From NCBI RefSeq assembly GCF_036417845.1, contig NC_089978.1, positions 127,316,183 through 127,380,182 on the forward strand: a stretch of 64,000 nucleotides of DNA, read 5' to 3'. The DNA comes from Apteryx mantelli. Lineage: Eukaryota > Chordata > Aves > Apterygiformes > Apterygidae. Positions 34,801 to 46,224 of the stretch are shown here, one piece after another. The notes beneath the pieces are model-generated. The model ran no database searches. It was given only the letters and a program-made list of their open reading frames with translations, and was not told the DNA's origin. Position numbers and translations under genes: made by a program. Numbering within the stretch: the first letter of the stretch is position 1; the number at the start of each line of letters is the position of its first letter.

Positions 34801-37350
34801 GCAGAGTTACAGCTATATTAAGGTGAAAAGAGTTTTCCTTGCATCTATGAAATGTCTATTCTTTTTCAATGCCTCTCAGAACAGCTGATTTTGTTAGAAG
34901 TCAGTCCATATTATTACTGACAAATTCTATACTTCTTGGTAGCTATGGAGACTGATAAATACACAAACACACACAAATATATGCATATATTTTAATGAAT
35001 ATTTGCAGGAAAAAAACAGGTCAGGAAATGTCACTGCAACTTTCTACCACTCTTGTCCTTACAGTCTCTCTTCTTTGCCTCCTTTTGCTCCCTGTGTCAT
35101 GGACTCACTTTTCCTATGCTGCCATGCTCTCCGATGAGATTTCACCACCTCCTGCTTCACTGGCTCTTGCACTGGGACTGAATACAGTGGAGGTGTGCTG
35201 GTTGTATGTTCTCCACTGAACTGGGACTCCTAGCTCCTTTTTGCAAGTAGACAAACTGTCATCAGGATACATACTTAGTTACTAATCCTTCAGGCTGGAC
35301 ACAAACCAACAAAAGAGTGAAGAGCTCGCTCTCTCCCTCTCCCAACATTTCTACAGTCTCTGTTAAGTTAGTATTAAAAATGTAACATAAAAGATGTAGG
35401 CTTGTCAAGAAAAAGACAAGCAAATGCTGCATGAGAGTGCTCTTCACCTCCTGCCTGCATCTTCCACACCACGTTTAATGCACAAGGCTCTGCGGCAGGC
35501 ACGAGTTCACCAGCACAGGAAGCAGAAGGAGACCTGGTACATTGGAACAGATGCTTCTGGGCACTTTTGAGGAACTTGGCAATGAGAGGGGACTGAACTG
35601 GCTGCCTGGTATGGGCAGATGTTTTTTCCTTTGACCCCCTTGTGAAGTACACGTTAGCTGGATGATTTACATCGAGCCAAAGGAAAAATCCAAACACTGC
35701 TGGCTGCAGTCAGATTTTGTTTGACCTCTTAAGTAGTTTAACATGGTACCAGCCTTCTTTCCCATTTTAGGTCTTTCTCTGCCAGAGCAGCAGAATGGAT
35801 TCAGCAATGCAGCTTCTAAACCACCTCCATAAAGCCTGAGGCTGGAAGCAGTGAATGTGAATGTAAGACAGAAGCGTTTTTGTTCCCTTTGGGGGTCATC
35901 CCATAGATGCACAGTGAAGCCCTGAAGGGATGCTCACAAGTGCCTTTTTCTTTTCTAGATGAAAAGAGTTGTTTTACTGTAGGGTGTTCTGAATTTCCAT
36001 CTTCCTATTCTATACGTTAGGAATTTGAGAATCAAGGTTTGCACAAGAATTTAAGCCTAAACAGTTTCCTCCATCCCACAAAGTAAAGCTATGTCACTGG
36101 GTGGTCTTGGCACTGAGCTCTCACAGGGGGCCAGTAAAGGTGATTTTTTTGTAAGTACGGAATCTGAGAGATTTGATTCACATTACAAATGTGCAATTAA
36201 TCTATTACATAAATTAAGATTGATTCATATCCCATATTCTGCGCTGAAGCAACGCAGAAAGATTCCACTCATTAGGATTCAGGTGGGGACATTTGTTTTA
36301 AAGGGACACCATTCAACCCTTTAACTGTTTTTTTTTTGTCAGACCCTTTCTTAATATAATATTGTTCACTTAATATTCCCTTCGCTATTACAGAAAATTA
36401 TATATTTTTCTTAATATTTTTCCAGTTCATTTACCTCGGGCATTTGGCAGTATCTTGTGTCTAGTCTGCTTCACTTCATTTAAAATGGGGAAATGTGATG
36501 GTAAAACCACAGAAAAGCAGGGGGATTCAGTAGCAGGTGCTGGGCCTAAAAATATTTTCCACTTATTCTTTAGATAATGGAGTGAATTTAAAACTGACTG
36601 TAATTTATAGCTATAGTTCAGTTTATTGATCACCATACTTAACAAATATAGGGTAATTTGAATATCAATTATTCTTTATTTATTGCCTATTTTAGGGAAC
36701 CAGAATACAATACTCCATTGCTTTTATGACCTCTCATTTCTGTCCCCTGAAGCATGGACAGTAGGTCCCATGCCTCCTAAATCTCAAAAGCTAGCATTTC
36801 TCCAACTGCATGCTGATACTTTTCTAAACTCATTCTGCCCACCTCTTCTCTTGTGTGGACAGTGTGGTTTCTGGCTCCCAGTAAATTCTTGTTGCCTTGC
36901 ACAAGGACAAATTAATCAGTAGCATCTTTACCCTATGGGAAGCAGCATCTACCTAGTGAGAAGATACTGGAAACATCTTCAGGAGATCCACATGTTTTGC
37001 TCTAGCCAAAATGATGTCTGGACATCAAGAGTAGAAGACATAAATATCTTCTCAAGTATTCCAGGTAAACTAGACCAACTGCTCAGGAGTTAATCCTGGA
37101 GAGCTACTAACACTCCTACAGTAGTGTTATTAACATTGGAAATTGGCTTGACCTGCAATACCAATCCTACCCAAATCAGTTTACAAATGGTACCAGAATT
37201 AGAGAAGAGCAGGAGGTTGGGCTAAAAAATTACTGGAGAAATTAGATTAAACTCTTGAACTGAAGATCTAGGGGTGGATGAGTTTGTACACGGTGTGAAT
37301 TAAAACTATGTTGGAAAAGCAATAAAAGTATCCTGATGTTACAACTAAAG
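31900..37350. other. Unique noncoding DNA
   Basis: No gene was recognised. A minus-strand frame of 137 codons lies at 33324-33737, longer than its surroundings but without a recognisable motif. A frame at 34995-35219 has a hydrophobic N-terminal run resembling a signal peptide, but nothing supports expression. A (CA)n-rich patch at about 34961-34977 runs into an 18-nt perfect AT palindrome at 34975-34992. Confidence 0.5.
34975..34992. repeat. Perfect 18-nt AT palindrome beside a CA-rich patch
   Basis: AAATATATGCATATATTT is self-complementary over its whole length and follows a short (CA)n-like stretch. It is a low-complexity feature. Confidence 0.85.
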
Positions 37351-37351
37351 G

Positions 37352-37470
37352 GTGAAGAGGCTGTATGGCATAGGGGCTAGGATGCAAGTCTTATACTTTA
37401 GAGATGGACATTCAAGTCCTTGCTCTGACATGCTTCCTGTGTAATCTTGAGGAAGTTATGTAAGGCTACG
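37352..37470 (+). mobile_element. MIR-type SINE relic
   Basis: The segment runs in MIR orientation: CATAGGGGCTAGGATGCAAG, then GGACATTCAAGTCCTTGCTC, then TGTGTAATCTTGAGGAAG (the 'tgtgtgaccttgggcaag' block) and TTATGTAA. All landmark blocks are present in order at the expected spacing, with moderate divergence. Confidence 0.75.
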
Positions 37471-37474
37471 GCTG

Positions 37475-38480
37475 TAAAAGGAGTTGTGTGTTCTTGGTCT
37501 CTAGCTCCCACAGAGGTACCCACCTACATTCTGGAGCAGGCACCTAAGCTTAAGGACATGCCTTAAAAAACAACACCGATGCAAGGGATAATAGTAGAGC
37601 TCTTATAAAAAGTTCTAGGTCAATGGCTAGAACACTTGTCCTAAACATGAGGACTTGGCTTCACTGCTGTCCTCAGGTTGAAGGGGGATAAACTTACATT
37701 TTCATGAGTGGTTGTGGGGCATAGTGATGGGGTGAAAGGCTGGAGAACAGGACAGCTCTCAGGTTCTCAGGCTGAAGCTATTCCGTAATCATGTGGAAAA
37801 GAAGAAGAGAATCACACTTGCTGGGAGAGGGAGCAAGAAGTGCATGACTATGCAGCTCAGTAATTAGGGCATTTATTCAGGGGAGGGAAGATCTGCTTCC
37901 TAAAGATTTATTTGCATTTTATATTGAACAGTCATCAAATAAAATGCAACCATGGTCTTCAGAACAAAAAGTGGAAATTAGTTTTCTTTTGCTTTAACCA
38001 TCCTTGTTTTGGGGAAAAGGTTCTTATGATCATTTTGTGCACCTCTGTAGTTTCGTATTAGGCCTGTTCTGAGTAGGCTTTACAAGCTGTGCTTGTCAGG
38101 AAGGCAGGCAGAACCATGCTTAGCCTGAAGATCCAAATGCAGCTTACACACCGAAGAAATGCATAGTGGCTCAGCCCTGCCAAAATGGAAGCTGTCCTGA
38201 ACATATGCAGAAACACCCTTAGCATTTGGGGGATCCTTTCTAAGCAAAGCTAGAGAATGTAAGTGCTTAACAAAGTAGGATTCTACACCTGGACCTCAAT
38301 TCTGTCTAAACCTGACTTTAGAGCTAAAAAAGGGCATTATGCACTTGATCAGTACTCTTTTCTTCATTTCTTCTCAAAAACAGGGAAGCTGATAACTATT
38401 TTTTTCTTAGTGCTCCTCTAGAGCTACTGTTGAAAAGCATCTAATAAGAAGAAAGGAGTACTAGTACCCCAGTAAAAGGG
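37475..38480. other. Unique noncoding DNA
   Basis: No gene was recognised. A fragment GGAGCAGGCACCTAAGCTTA near 37532 resembles a word of old amniote hairpin repeats, but is too short to assign. Confidence 0.45.
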
Positions 38481-38484
38481 GCAC

Positions 38485-38585
38485 TAGCTCTTACCTATTT
38501 CACAGCAGTGATGTAAGGATAGCTATCCTAAGGACAGTGAAGTACTTGTACACTGTGACAAAGGGGACAATTAGAAGGATCTCAG
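38485..38585 (+). mobile_element. MIR-type SINE 3' portion, probable
   Basis: The sequence ACCTATTTCACAGCAGTGAT followed by AAGGATAGCTATCCTAAGGA and CAGTGAAGTACTTGTACACT follows the 3' region of amniote MIR elements ('acctcacagggttgtgaggat...gtgaagtgctcagatac'). The 5' half is not visible. This call is weaker than the other MIR calls. Confidence 0.45.
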
Positions 38586-38915
38586 ACTTGCATGGACCTG
38601 CTCTTACCTTATTCTCATACAACGTAACCTGTAAAGCGAACTTAAAGAGGAATAGACAAATACCTGGAGGGCAAATAGGGAGGTTTCCTTGAAGAGAGAC
38701 AATTGCTGATTCTGAATGATTCTTTTGACTGCTTGGGAGCAAGCTTGCTTAAAAGCGTGAGATGCATATGCATAAGCAGAGTGGTTTCTAGACAGGAGTA
38801 AAATTGAGGACCATGAAATGGCACTTTGTACTATATTATTAGAGAGCTTCCCAATCCTTGAAAAGAGCCACTTTGCAACAATAAACTGTAAGGAGAGGGA
38901 GAATGTGTTATTCCA

Positions 38916-38963
38916 ATTATACAGATAGATCTGTATAATCATCTCATTATACAGACAGATCTG
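38916..38963. repeat. 18-bp direct repeat, 30-bp period
   Basis: ATTATACAGATAGATCTG at 38916 recurs as ATTATACAGACAGATCTG at 38946, with one difference. The unit is itself nearly palindromic around AGATCT. Confidence 0.85.
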
Positions 38964-40148
38964 AAGCACTGAGAGATCAAATAACAAGGCAGGAAATGTA
39001 AGAGCATGGCCTTGACAAACTGTTAGTTGAACATCAGTTCCTGAGAGACTTCACCTAGGGAGCTGGGCTACTCTGCTCTTGCAAGCTTTCTAGGGTGCTG
39101 AATAGAGAGGTATGCATCTCTTAATGAGAGATGGCTGCAAATTGGATTTCTCCAGCTTATAAAAACTCAACCAACAATATTCACTGGCTACTGTGCATGG
39201 GCTTTTGGCAGGCAGTCCAATACATGACTCATGTATATGATTAATTACTATGCTGCTGAGAAAAAGAAAAGTAGTTAGGAGAGCATTGTTAGGATACTGT
39301 CCTCTGCCTGCATGATAAAATCAGGACCAATCTCTTCTGAAGTGAAAGAACGTGGCTGAAGACTAAATCCACCAGAAGGGGGCTCATTCAGGGAGCTAAA
39401 ATAAAACCATTACAGTAGTTTAGCAACTCTAACAGCAGGCAGTCAGAATTATGTCTTGGAGGGCCCACTTAATCCTGTAAACAGTTACTCCGTCATCACT
39501 AGGATCTGTTTTAAAAATGCATGCCATCAAAGAGGCCACTAAGATGAAATTGCAACTAACAGCCAAACATATGCTTCATAAAAGATGCACTCAAGAACAG
39601 AACCCCAATTTAAAAAAAAATTCTGTTTTTCCATAATGTTCCTTGAACAGCAAATGGAAGAAAATAGTTGCATGCAGTTCTTAATGAATGAAACCCAAAC
39701 AGTTATCTCCAAACTTTCTAATGAGTGCCACAGGCTGGTCATTCACGAATGATGTTGCTCAATATATTGGCCTTTTTTTTCCCCAGACTTGTGTGCCTAA
39801 AGCACTCACTCATGACAATGGGCTGCTTTTCATGGCAACTGTTCCCATCTGCTCCTGCTGGAATTGTAGTTTACAGCATCACTAAAACAAGTCTGCTCTT
39901 TTGAGTGGTTAAAGATGGCTTTTAGTCGTGTAACTTTTAGGCATCCCATATCAGAGAGTTTAGGTCAAGTGGAGAAAGTTACAGCAGACCTCAGGCATTC
40001 ACTATGCCCTGCCAAACCCCAGGGGACACTTTACTCATCAGATTTTATAAACTGAAAATTGTGTCTTTTGCTATCTGGGAGTTGCCTAGTCAGTTAGAAA
40101 TCTAGTCAGGCGTGAACACCACAAGCAGCACTGGAGCACTGGAAACAA

Positions 40149-40162
40149 TTTTTTTTTTTTTT
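40149..40162. repeat. Homopolymer T tract (14 T)
   Basis: There are fourteen consecutive T residues, without an adjacent recognisable retroposed sequence on the minus strand. Confidence 0.85.
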
Positions 40163-41257
40163 AATGGCATATCTCCAGCCAGCTGGATAAAACATGCTGG
40201 GCAGCCCTAATGTGGACTGGTCCAGCTTCTCTGATGACCACAGAAGCTGCTGATACCAAAGCAGAGCACAATCTGGGCATCACAAAGAAATGATCTTCCA
40301 AATGTTACCCTGCTGACCAACGTATGCACTGAGCAACTTGGCCTTGACAACACTTTTGTCAGCCAGGGTTAACTGGTCAAACTTGAGCTGTGACTCACTT
40401 TGGGCATGCTCTTCCCACTTTGACTTGATCTCGTGGCTTTGCAGAGCTGTCTTAGAATAGTAACGGGGAATTCAGGTGCTTTTCACATTATTTGTTTTTT
40501 TTCTATGGTAAGTAGTCATAAATCCTGACCTGTTTGTCTTGTTCCTTTATCCAGGAACAACATGGGGTCCAGGAATTTTTATTTGCCCTTCACTTTTCCT
40601 TTTTTTGCCAAGGAGGGCAGGAGAGATGTGTTGGTATGTGCTTTTTAAGAATAGCCAGCTGTATCTGATTGGCCTAACAAGGATCAAGTTGTCCAGGTAA
40701 TGGACTGCCTGATGGAGATCCATCCATGATCTTCAAGTACTGAAGCTTATGGGGCTTAGTTTGTTTTCAGACTTTTGGGGGGATCATGTGATTGCCAATT
40801 TGTGACAGCTTATATACACTGAGTTTATTGTACAAGGAATAACTTCAATACCCTGACTGAGGGTGATGTTTTATTAATACCATGTCTAATTTATTGGGCT
40901 ATCTAAGGAATGCTCTCAGAGATGTCAATTTGATGCAGATGTCAGAGTACTGGGAGACAAGCTCCTGTTACTGCCAATTAACCAATAATCAAAAAAAGTT
41001 GCTGGCCATTTTTGCTACCATGCTATCCAGTCACAATCAGTAGTGGTGAGGACCTATTCAAGGCCTTTTCTGGGCCGAGTAATAACAGCCCCAATAGGCT
41101 ACCAAACATCTCGCATATAGTTTCCCTCCTTTTTGGGAAATGAGGAGTGGAAATTTTGTGTCTAGTTCTACTTCATGTATTTGACAAAAACCATGTGATT
41201 TGACCTTAAAATAACACTGTGTAACTCAAGAAATGGTTTTTGATTGCTCAGCTTCAG

Positions 41258-41345
41258 CTTCAGAGCTGGCTCAAGGTATAGGCAAAGCAGACAATTGCCT
41301 AGGGCAAAGAAGTGTTGGGAGATGACAAGGCAGTCATAGGCCTAC
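41258..41345 (+). mobile_element. Possible hAT-type DNA transposon fragment
   Basis: The stretch starts CAGAGCTGGCTCAAGG, close to the CAG(A/G)GCCGGC-type terminus of several hAT elements, and continues with GCAAAGCAGACAATTGCCTA and GGGCAAAGAAGTGTTGGG. Old vertebrate hAT-derived repeats have a 'ggcaattgcctagggc' phrase at this distance. No matching second terminus or target-site duplication was identified, so it may be a fragment or a coincidence. Confidence 0.35.
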
Positions 41346-41349
41346 GGCT

Positions 41350-43595
41350 TGGTGTGCCTGTGTTGCTGACAGAGGTGCCGAGAGGCACAGGGTTGCAGTT
41401 TATGCTGTGCTTTGAGGCTTCCACAACTCAAGAGTGCCATCTCTATCCATCCCCTTTTTATGGCAACAGTGGCAGAGCAGAAAACTGAATTTCAGTTCCC
41501 CTTTCTCTTCCTCTTCCCCATGACCAGAAGCCCCTAGCCCTGAGCAGGCACTGCTCTCTTGTGGCAATATTCAGCGTTGCCTCTGGAAGGAAGGGGCACA
41601 ATTATCCGGCTGTGAAGCAGAGATTACATCAATTGTGCAGACATCCATTAAAACACAACAGTGACACTCTGCCACAGCTGGCTGTCACAAGCATGATCAG
41701 CCTTGTTTGTACTGACAAACGGTGAGCAGGCATCCTGGACTTTCTCCAGTACACTTAGAGGAATATTAGTACACATATATGCCCCAACCAGGGCAGCAAA
41801 TTAAACCACTTTCTTGCCCAAGTACCTGTGGCTTCAGGGAAACAGTAGAAACTCCCCTCAGGAGTCTGTGGTATTTAAACCACTTTCAGGAGACAGCAAA
41901 CCAGGCAAAAGGTGTCTCAATTGGAAGTGGGAAACCCAAAGGGAAAGAAAGTTTAGTCCTTTCACATAAATACAAGAACTTTACAATTTCTCTCCCTTAT
42001 TGCAATGAAGTGAAAGAGATACAGTGTCAGTGAGGAAGAGCAGAAACTCTCCTGAATCCACTGGGCAAGCATCCACTGCCAGTAATGATTCAAATCCCAA
42101 ATACTTCACTATCTTAAGCAGACTGAGGTTGCTATAATTCCCTGACAGTATTTTTAGGGATAGATGCCTAGTTTTAAAATCCAGAGAATAATATGCAAGT
42201 AACAGGATGGATGGGAAGTGTCACACACTTTCCTTCTGATTTACCTGCATTCTCTCTCTGATGGTTAGGCATCCTCACTCTGAGCGCCAACTAGGTCATA
42301 TAAGGCAAACTGTCTATTGAGCCGATTTTTCTCGCCAGACATTGGCAGCAAGAATTGAATCTTACATCTCTTACTAGACATTAATTTCTGGTTCCTTGGC
42401 TCTTGCTCACAAATGTGGTGGCCAGGAAGCTTTGGCATTCTTTTATCAAGAGTATTATTCAGAGTTATAATTTATTTGAGCTCCTGTGCTCTTCTTGTCT
42501 TGACTGCAATAAAATAAAATTGAGAGATATCACATCTCTGTATATGACCAGGAAAAATACTGACAATGTGGAAAAGTAGAGGGGACAGAACTAGGAACAG
42601 GAGGAGGAAGTGTTAGAAAATTAAAAGGATGAAAATATGCATGGAGATAATTTCATAGGCTAAGTTAACATGGGAGTCTTTTTGAAAATGTCGCTTTGAA
42701 ATGAGGTGTTTCACACTTCAGAAATGGTAGGACAAATGTGGTGTTAACAAAGTGACATAGCCACTTAATAATAACAAAACAGCTTTGCTTTAAAATCTGT
42801 GGTTGGATTTATTCTATGCTAAGTCCATGCCATTAAGGGACTGTGCATACAGATTGAAAGGTGAGGGTTTAGTGGAAACATGTGTTTCTGTAAAAATTAG
42901 TTCCCATGCTGATCAGGAAACCTCCCATTGTATTATGTTGCAGCTCCTCAGTTTTACAGCTGCTCCATGGTTATGTGAGACTGCTCTACCCTCAGGACCC
43001 AGTCCTTAGCCTGGGCTCTCAGTGGAAACAAATTTAAGATTCTAGAAAACCTGTTTTTTTACTTGCTTGGCTGTTAGTGTATGCTATTCTCATTTTCCTT
43101 CCACTAGTGTCATTCCAAAAAATCTGACAGATCTTAATTACTGGATATTCCACTAATTGTATGACTACTTTTGATCTCCCTCTCTGTTGATCAGATGCAT
43201 CACTTAAGGCAGTTCCCATATGTTTTGCACACTGCTGTCAATGCTACCCTGATCTGTTTATCCTTTAAGAGACCCCTCCTTCTAGTCATTCTGGAGTTGG
43301 TAACTTCTCCAGATCATACAGAAGGCTGACTAAAAGCATGGCATAAATAAACGATGTAAGGAGCTCTGTTTTTACTTGTTTCAGGTCTTTTTAAGTATCA
43401 TTAGATACAGTCACCAAAAGGTAGTCCTTTAAATCCATGTTGCCCTGTATCAGTCAAGATGTCTTCATTACAATAATCTTTTTGACTGCCTATTCAGAAA
43501 TGTTTTGAAGGCACAATCTTCAAAAAGGGAAAGTTTGCTACCAAGAGGAGGTGTATACACCATTCTCAAAAGCATGTCCTGTGACAGATGGAAGT
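41350..43595. other. Unique noncoding DNA
   Basis: No gene was recognised and no repeat could be assigned. Frames of 60-85 codons (for example 41779-42033) have no family features. Confidence 0.5.
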
Positions 43596-43599
43596 GTGG

Positions 43600-43850
43600 G
43601 GGGGGGTTTAAAGAAGACACAGAAAACCTTTCAAAGTATCAGGACATTTCAGATTGGAATACATGGCATGGAAAGGCAACAGAGTTTTCATGGAACATTT
43701 TTAGCATCAGCTTGGATATGTTTCTGTCAGGAATGGCAGAAAGACTAAGCTAGGCTAGGCTAGTTCATCCTACCCTTGATAAAGGGTGGACTAAGAACAG
43801 TCCCTCTGTTCTTCACTGAGCCTAGAATCACAAGGGCAAAGAATATCTAC
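43600..43850 (+). mobile_element. Possible old CR1 3' end
   Basis: ATTTTTAGCATCAGCTTGGA followed by TGTTTCTGTCAGGAATGGCA, AGTTCATCCTACCCTTGATA, GGTGGACTAAG and GAGCCTAGAATCACA resembles the end of ancient sauropsid CR1 families ('tttttaagaacaggttggat...ctgtcaggaatggt...tagtcctgcc...ggactaga...tagaatca'). The order is right but identity is modest. A G-run of nine interrupts it near 43599-43607. Confidence 0.4.
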
Positions 43851-43854
43851 ATAT

Positions 43855-45055
43855 CATAACTCAATCTTTTCATTTTAGTGCCCGGTTTGAACATATTGTC
43901 ATATAGCTCCAGGATGTGGGGAATCACTTAGTTTTATACGCATTCGTATCTATACTTGATGATTCATGCATGAGGTACCGCATGCTGAAAAGATTTCTGT
44001 TACCTTGGACAAAATAAGACAGCCATTTACCAAACAAGATAGAATACTGTTATTATTCCAAGCATTTTGGGCCAGACTACTGACGAGTATTCAAGAGCAG
44101 ATGTTTTCTACGCAACAGTTTAATTACAGGAGAATTTCATATAGCAACAACATGCTCAGGATGCTATTATAGATCCATCTTTGATAGGGCCTAACCATGG
44201 AAAATTAGAGTAACATCAGTGAAGATAACACATCAAAATGAGATTTATGCCTGACAGCAGACTGCAGAGTAAGGTCCATAAATCTTCACCCGGACATTTA
44301 CCTTTAATTTACACATATAAGGAAAAAATGGAACATATAGGTCTCCACCAATACTAATGTTAACAGGATTAGAAGGTATTGTGGTTAATACATGCCCTAC
44401 TTGTTCTACTGCTTCCATTGTAGAGATGACCAAGAAGTAAATTTAGGTTTGAATTTTGAATTTAAGTCATGCCTCAATAAAAATCTAGAGAAACCCTGCT
44501 GGAGTTAATTATGTGTGACAGGATTAAATTTGGTGCAAACCCAAACTTTGGCCCAGCATCTGTAGTAAAAATATAGCTGTAGAGGGAAAAACAAGAATGT
44601 TTTAAACAATTTAACATTTATTGGACAAGGAGAGGTCTGAAGAGTGCAGAATGGAAAATGGCAGACATCTTTCACAAAAATAAGAATTGTCCCTCCTTCA
44701 CAGGCCTAGATAGTTTGCATGTGTGGTACAAAAATGTGTAATGGAAACCTGGGAAACAAAGAAGGCTTGTCAGGCTGAGGATTCCAGCTGTTAGCAGACT
44801 GTGAAAGAGAGAACAGACTTTATTCCATGTCTGCAGATGTTTCCAAATTTTCATAGTTCTAAAATTTAAATTCATTTACCTAATCAATATAAAATATCTA
44901 AGAGGAAATGTCTTGCCCATTGGATACAGTTTAGGTGAAGAAAAAAACAAAATATTTAAACATTCTCAAGCAGAAGAGCTGGTGGCTCACAGGCAGAAGC
45001 AGATGAAAACAATGACTGGAAAGAATCCTTGCTGGAATGATAAATGAATATTTGT
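43855..45055. other. Unique noncoding DNA
   Basis: No gene was recognised. Frames up to 68 codons show no family resemblance. Confidence 0.5.
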
Positions 45056-45057
45056 TT

Positions 45058-45135
45058 CTCAGTTACACTCATGCAACTCCACTAGCTTTACTGCAGTGCA
45101 GTGTAACTGAAGCGCAATTCATCTGCTAGGCCTTA
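45058..45135. repeat. Ancient hairpin-type interspersed repeat fragment
   Basis: CAGTTACACT at 45060-45069 is matched by its exact complement AGTGTAACTG at 45100-45109, making a 10-bp stem around a 30-nt loop. The phrase CATGCAACTCCACTAGCTTT inside and CGCAATTCATCTG after it resemble a widespread amniote repeat reading roughly 'cagtgcaactccactgacttcagtggagttacac...gcagaattc'. No name can be given. Confidence 0.5.
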
Positions 45136-45449
45136 TCTTATGTAAATCAGGACAAATTCCTGTACACATAGTTACACTCTTATAAAATAATGCTACATTA
45201 AAAGAGAATGGCTTTCAGAACCTTTTGCCTGACAAGTTTAAAGTACACAAAAATTCCTGCAACAGGAAGTGTAGGAAGATGCAATAGTAGGGGTCACATG
45301 AGGCTGGACTGCAGGAAAAGCTGAATAAGCAGGGGGACTGTGTCAGTTGTGAGGGCCATTTTTGTGCTATTTCAAAAATTCCATACAAGTAGTGAGTGTT
45401 AAGGCCCTGTCTTTAAGTAAATAACCAAAACCCCCAAACTCCAACTTCA

Positions 45450-46220
45450 GTGGGGTCAGGATTTAATCCTGTATCTACAGGTTTCATAGCTGACAAAACA
45501 CCATCTAGCAGCGGGTTTTACACATTTTTTTGTATGCAGCCTGAGACTGAAACATGGATTTTCTGGTGTCGTCTCAAACAGGCAGTAACTTTGAAATCTT
45601 CATGGTTTCATATAGCATTCACAATATCAACTATTGTTTTATTGACAAAGCACACAAGGAAAGAGTGGGGCCTCATTTGCTATGTCAAGTAGATGTAGAT
45701 CCATGTTTTGGCTGGTGTGCACAACATCATCCCTTTGCCACATATCTGACCTCTGCACGCAATCTACTGCAATGTCTATGCTAAAGATTGGTATTACTCC
45801 TCCCCAAAGGACACTGATCCTTGAAGCACCCCATTTCAGAGAAATAAATCAAGGAAATCCCTTTACTAAATTATTCCTAAGGGCAGATGAAGCTCCCATG
45901 TGAGAAGTGACCTAAATACCTTTCACCCCAACCCTATCATTGCATTATGTGATGGGGAATATTCTTTCTTCTCTGCGTTGTCACATGATGACATCAGCTC
46001 AGAGATGCTGGAAAAAATAAGAGAACAGTGGCAGACCCTCTCTGAATCTGGTGAAGACAGAGATAAGCTAGGAGCCATTGCAATTTGTGAGTTTTTTGGT
46101 TGCTACTATTATGGTGAAGAAGAAAGAAACTTCAGATATATATGCCTCTTAACTACTTCTGAAAAAGACCAAGCACCACATGTGTTAAAGCTTCTGGAGA
46201 AGAGAAGTTTAGTTAAATAA
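45450..46220 (+). pseudogene. Frame-broken protein-like segment of unknown origin
   Basis: I do not recognise this. Three + strand frames overlap in series: 45554-45784, 45682-45903 and 45891-46220. Each ends at a stop close to where the next takes over, as expected of an old coding sequence with two indels. An alternative frame is open at 45450-45692. The last frame is the most protein-like: it is rich in Glu, Asp, Lys and Leu, with helix-like EMLEKIREQW and SESGEDRDKLGAIAICEFFG, in contrast to the Cys/Ser-rich translations of the rest of the window. It stops at TAA (46218-46220). No start codon context, intron, poly(A) tail or neighbouring gene supports it. Candidate origins are a processed pseudogene, an endogenous viral fragment or chance. 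Joined translations are not given because origin is open. Confidence 0.3.
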
Positions 46221-46224
46221 CTGT

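Larger units (their letters stand above)
38590..41255. other. Unique noncoding DNA with small repeats
   Basis: No gene was recognised. An 18-bp duplication with 30-bp period lies at 38916-38963, and a run of 14 T at 40149-40162. The 127-codon minus-strand frame at 38604-38987 overlaps two other frames and shows no motif. Confidence 0.5.

Noticed and set aside
34995..35219. Frame with a signal-peptide-like hydrophobic start (MSLQLSTTLVLTVSLLCLLL)
   Set aside because: A pyrimidine-rich stretch always translates to a Leu/Ser-rich run in one frame. There is no cleavage-plus-mature domain, no splice context and no family resemblance.
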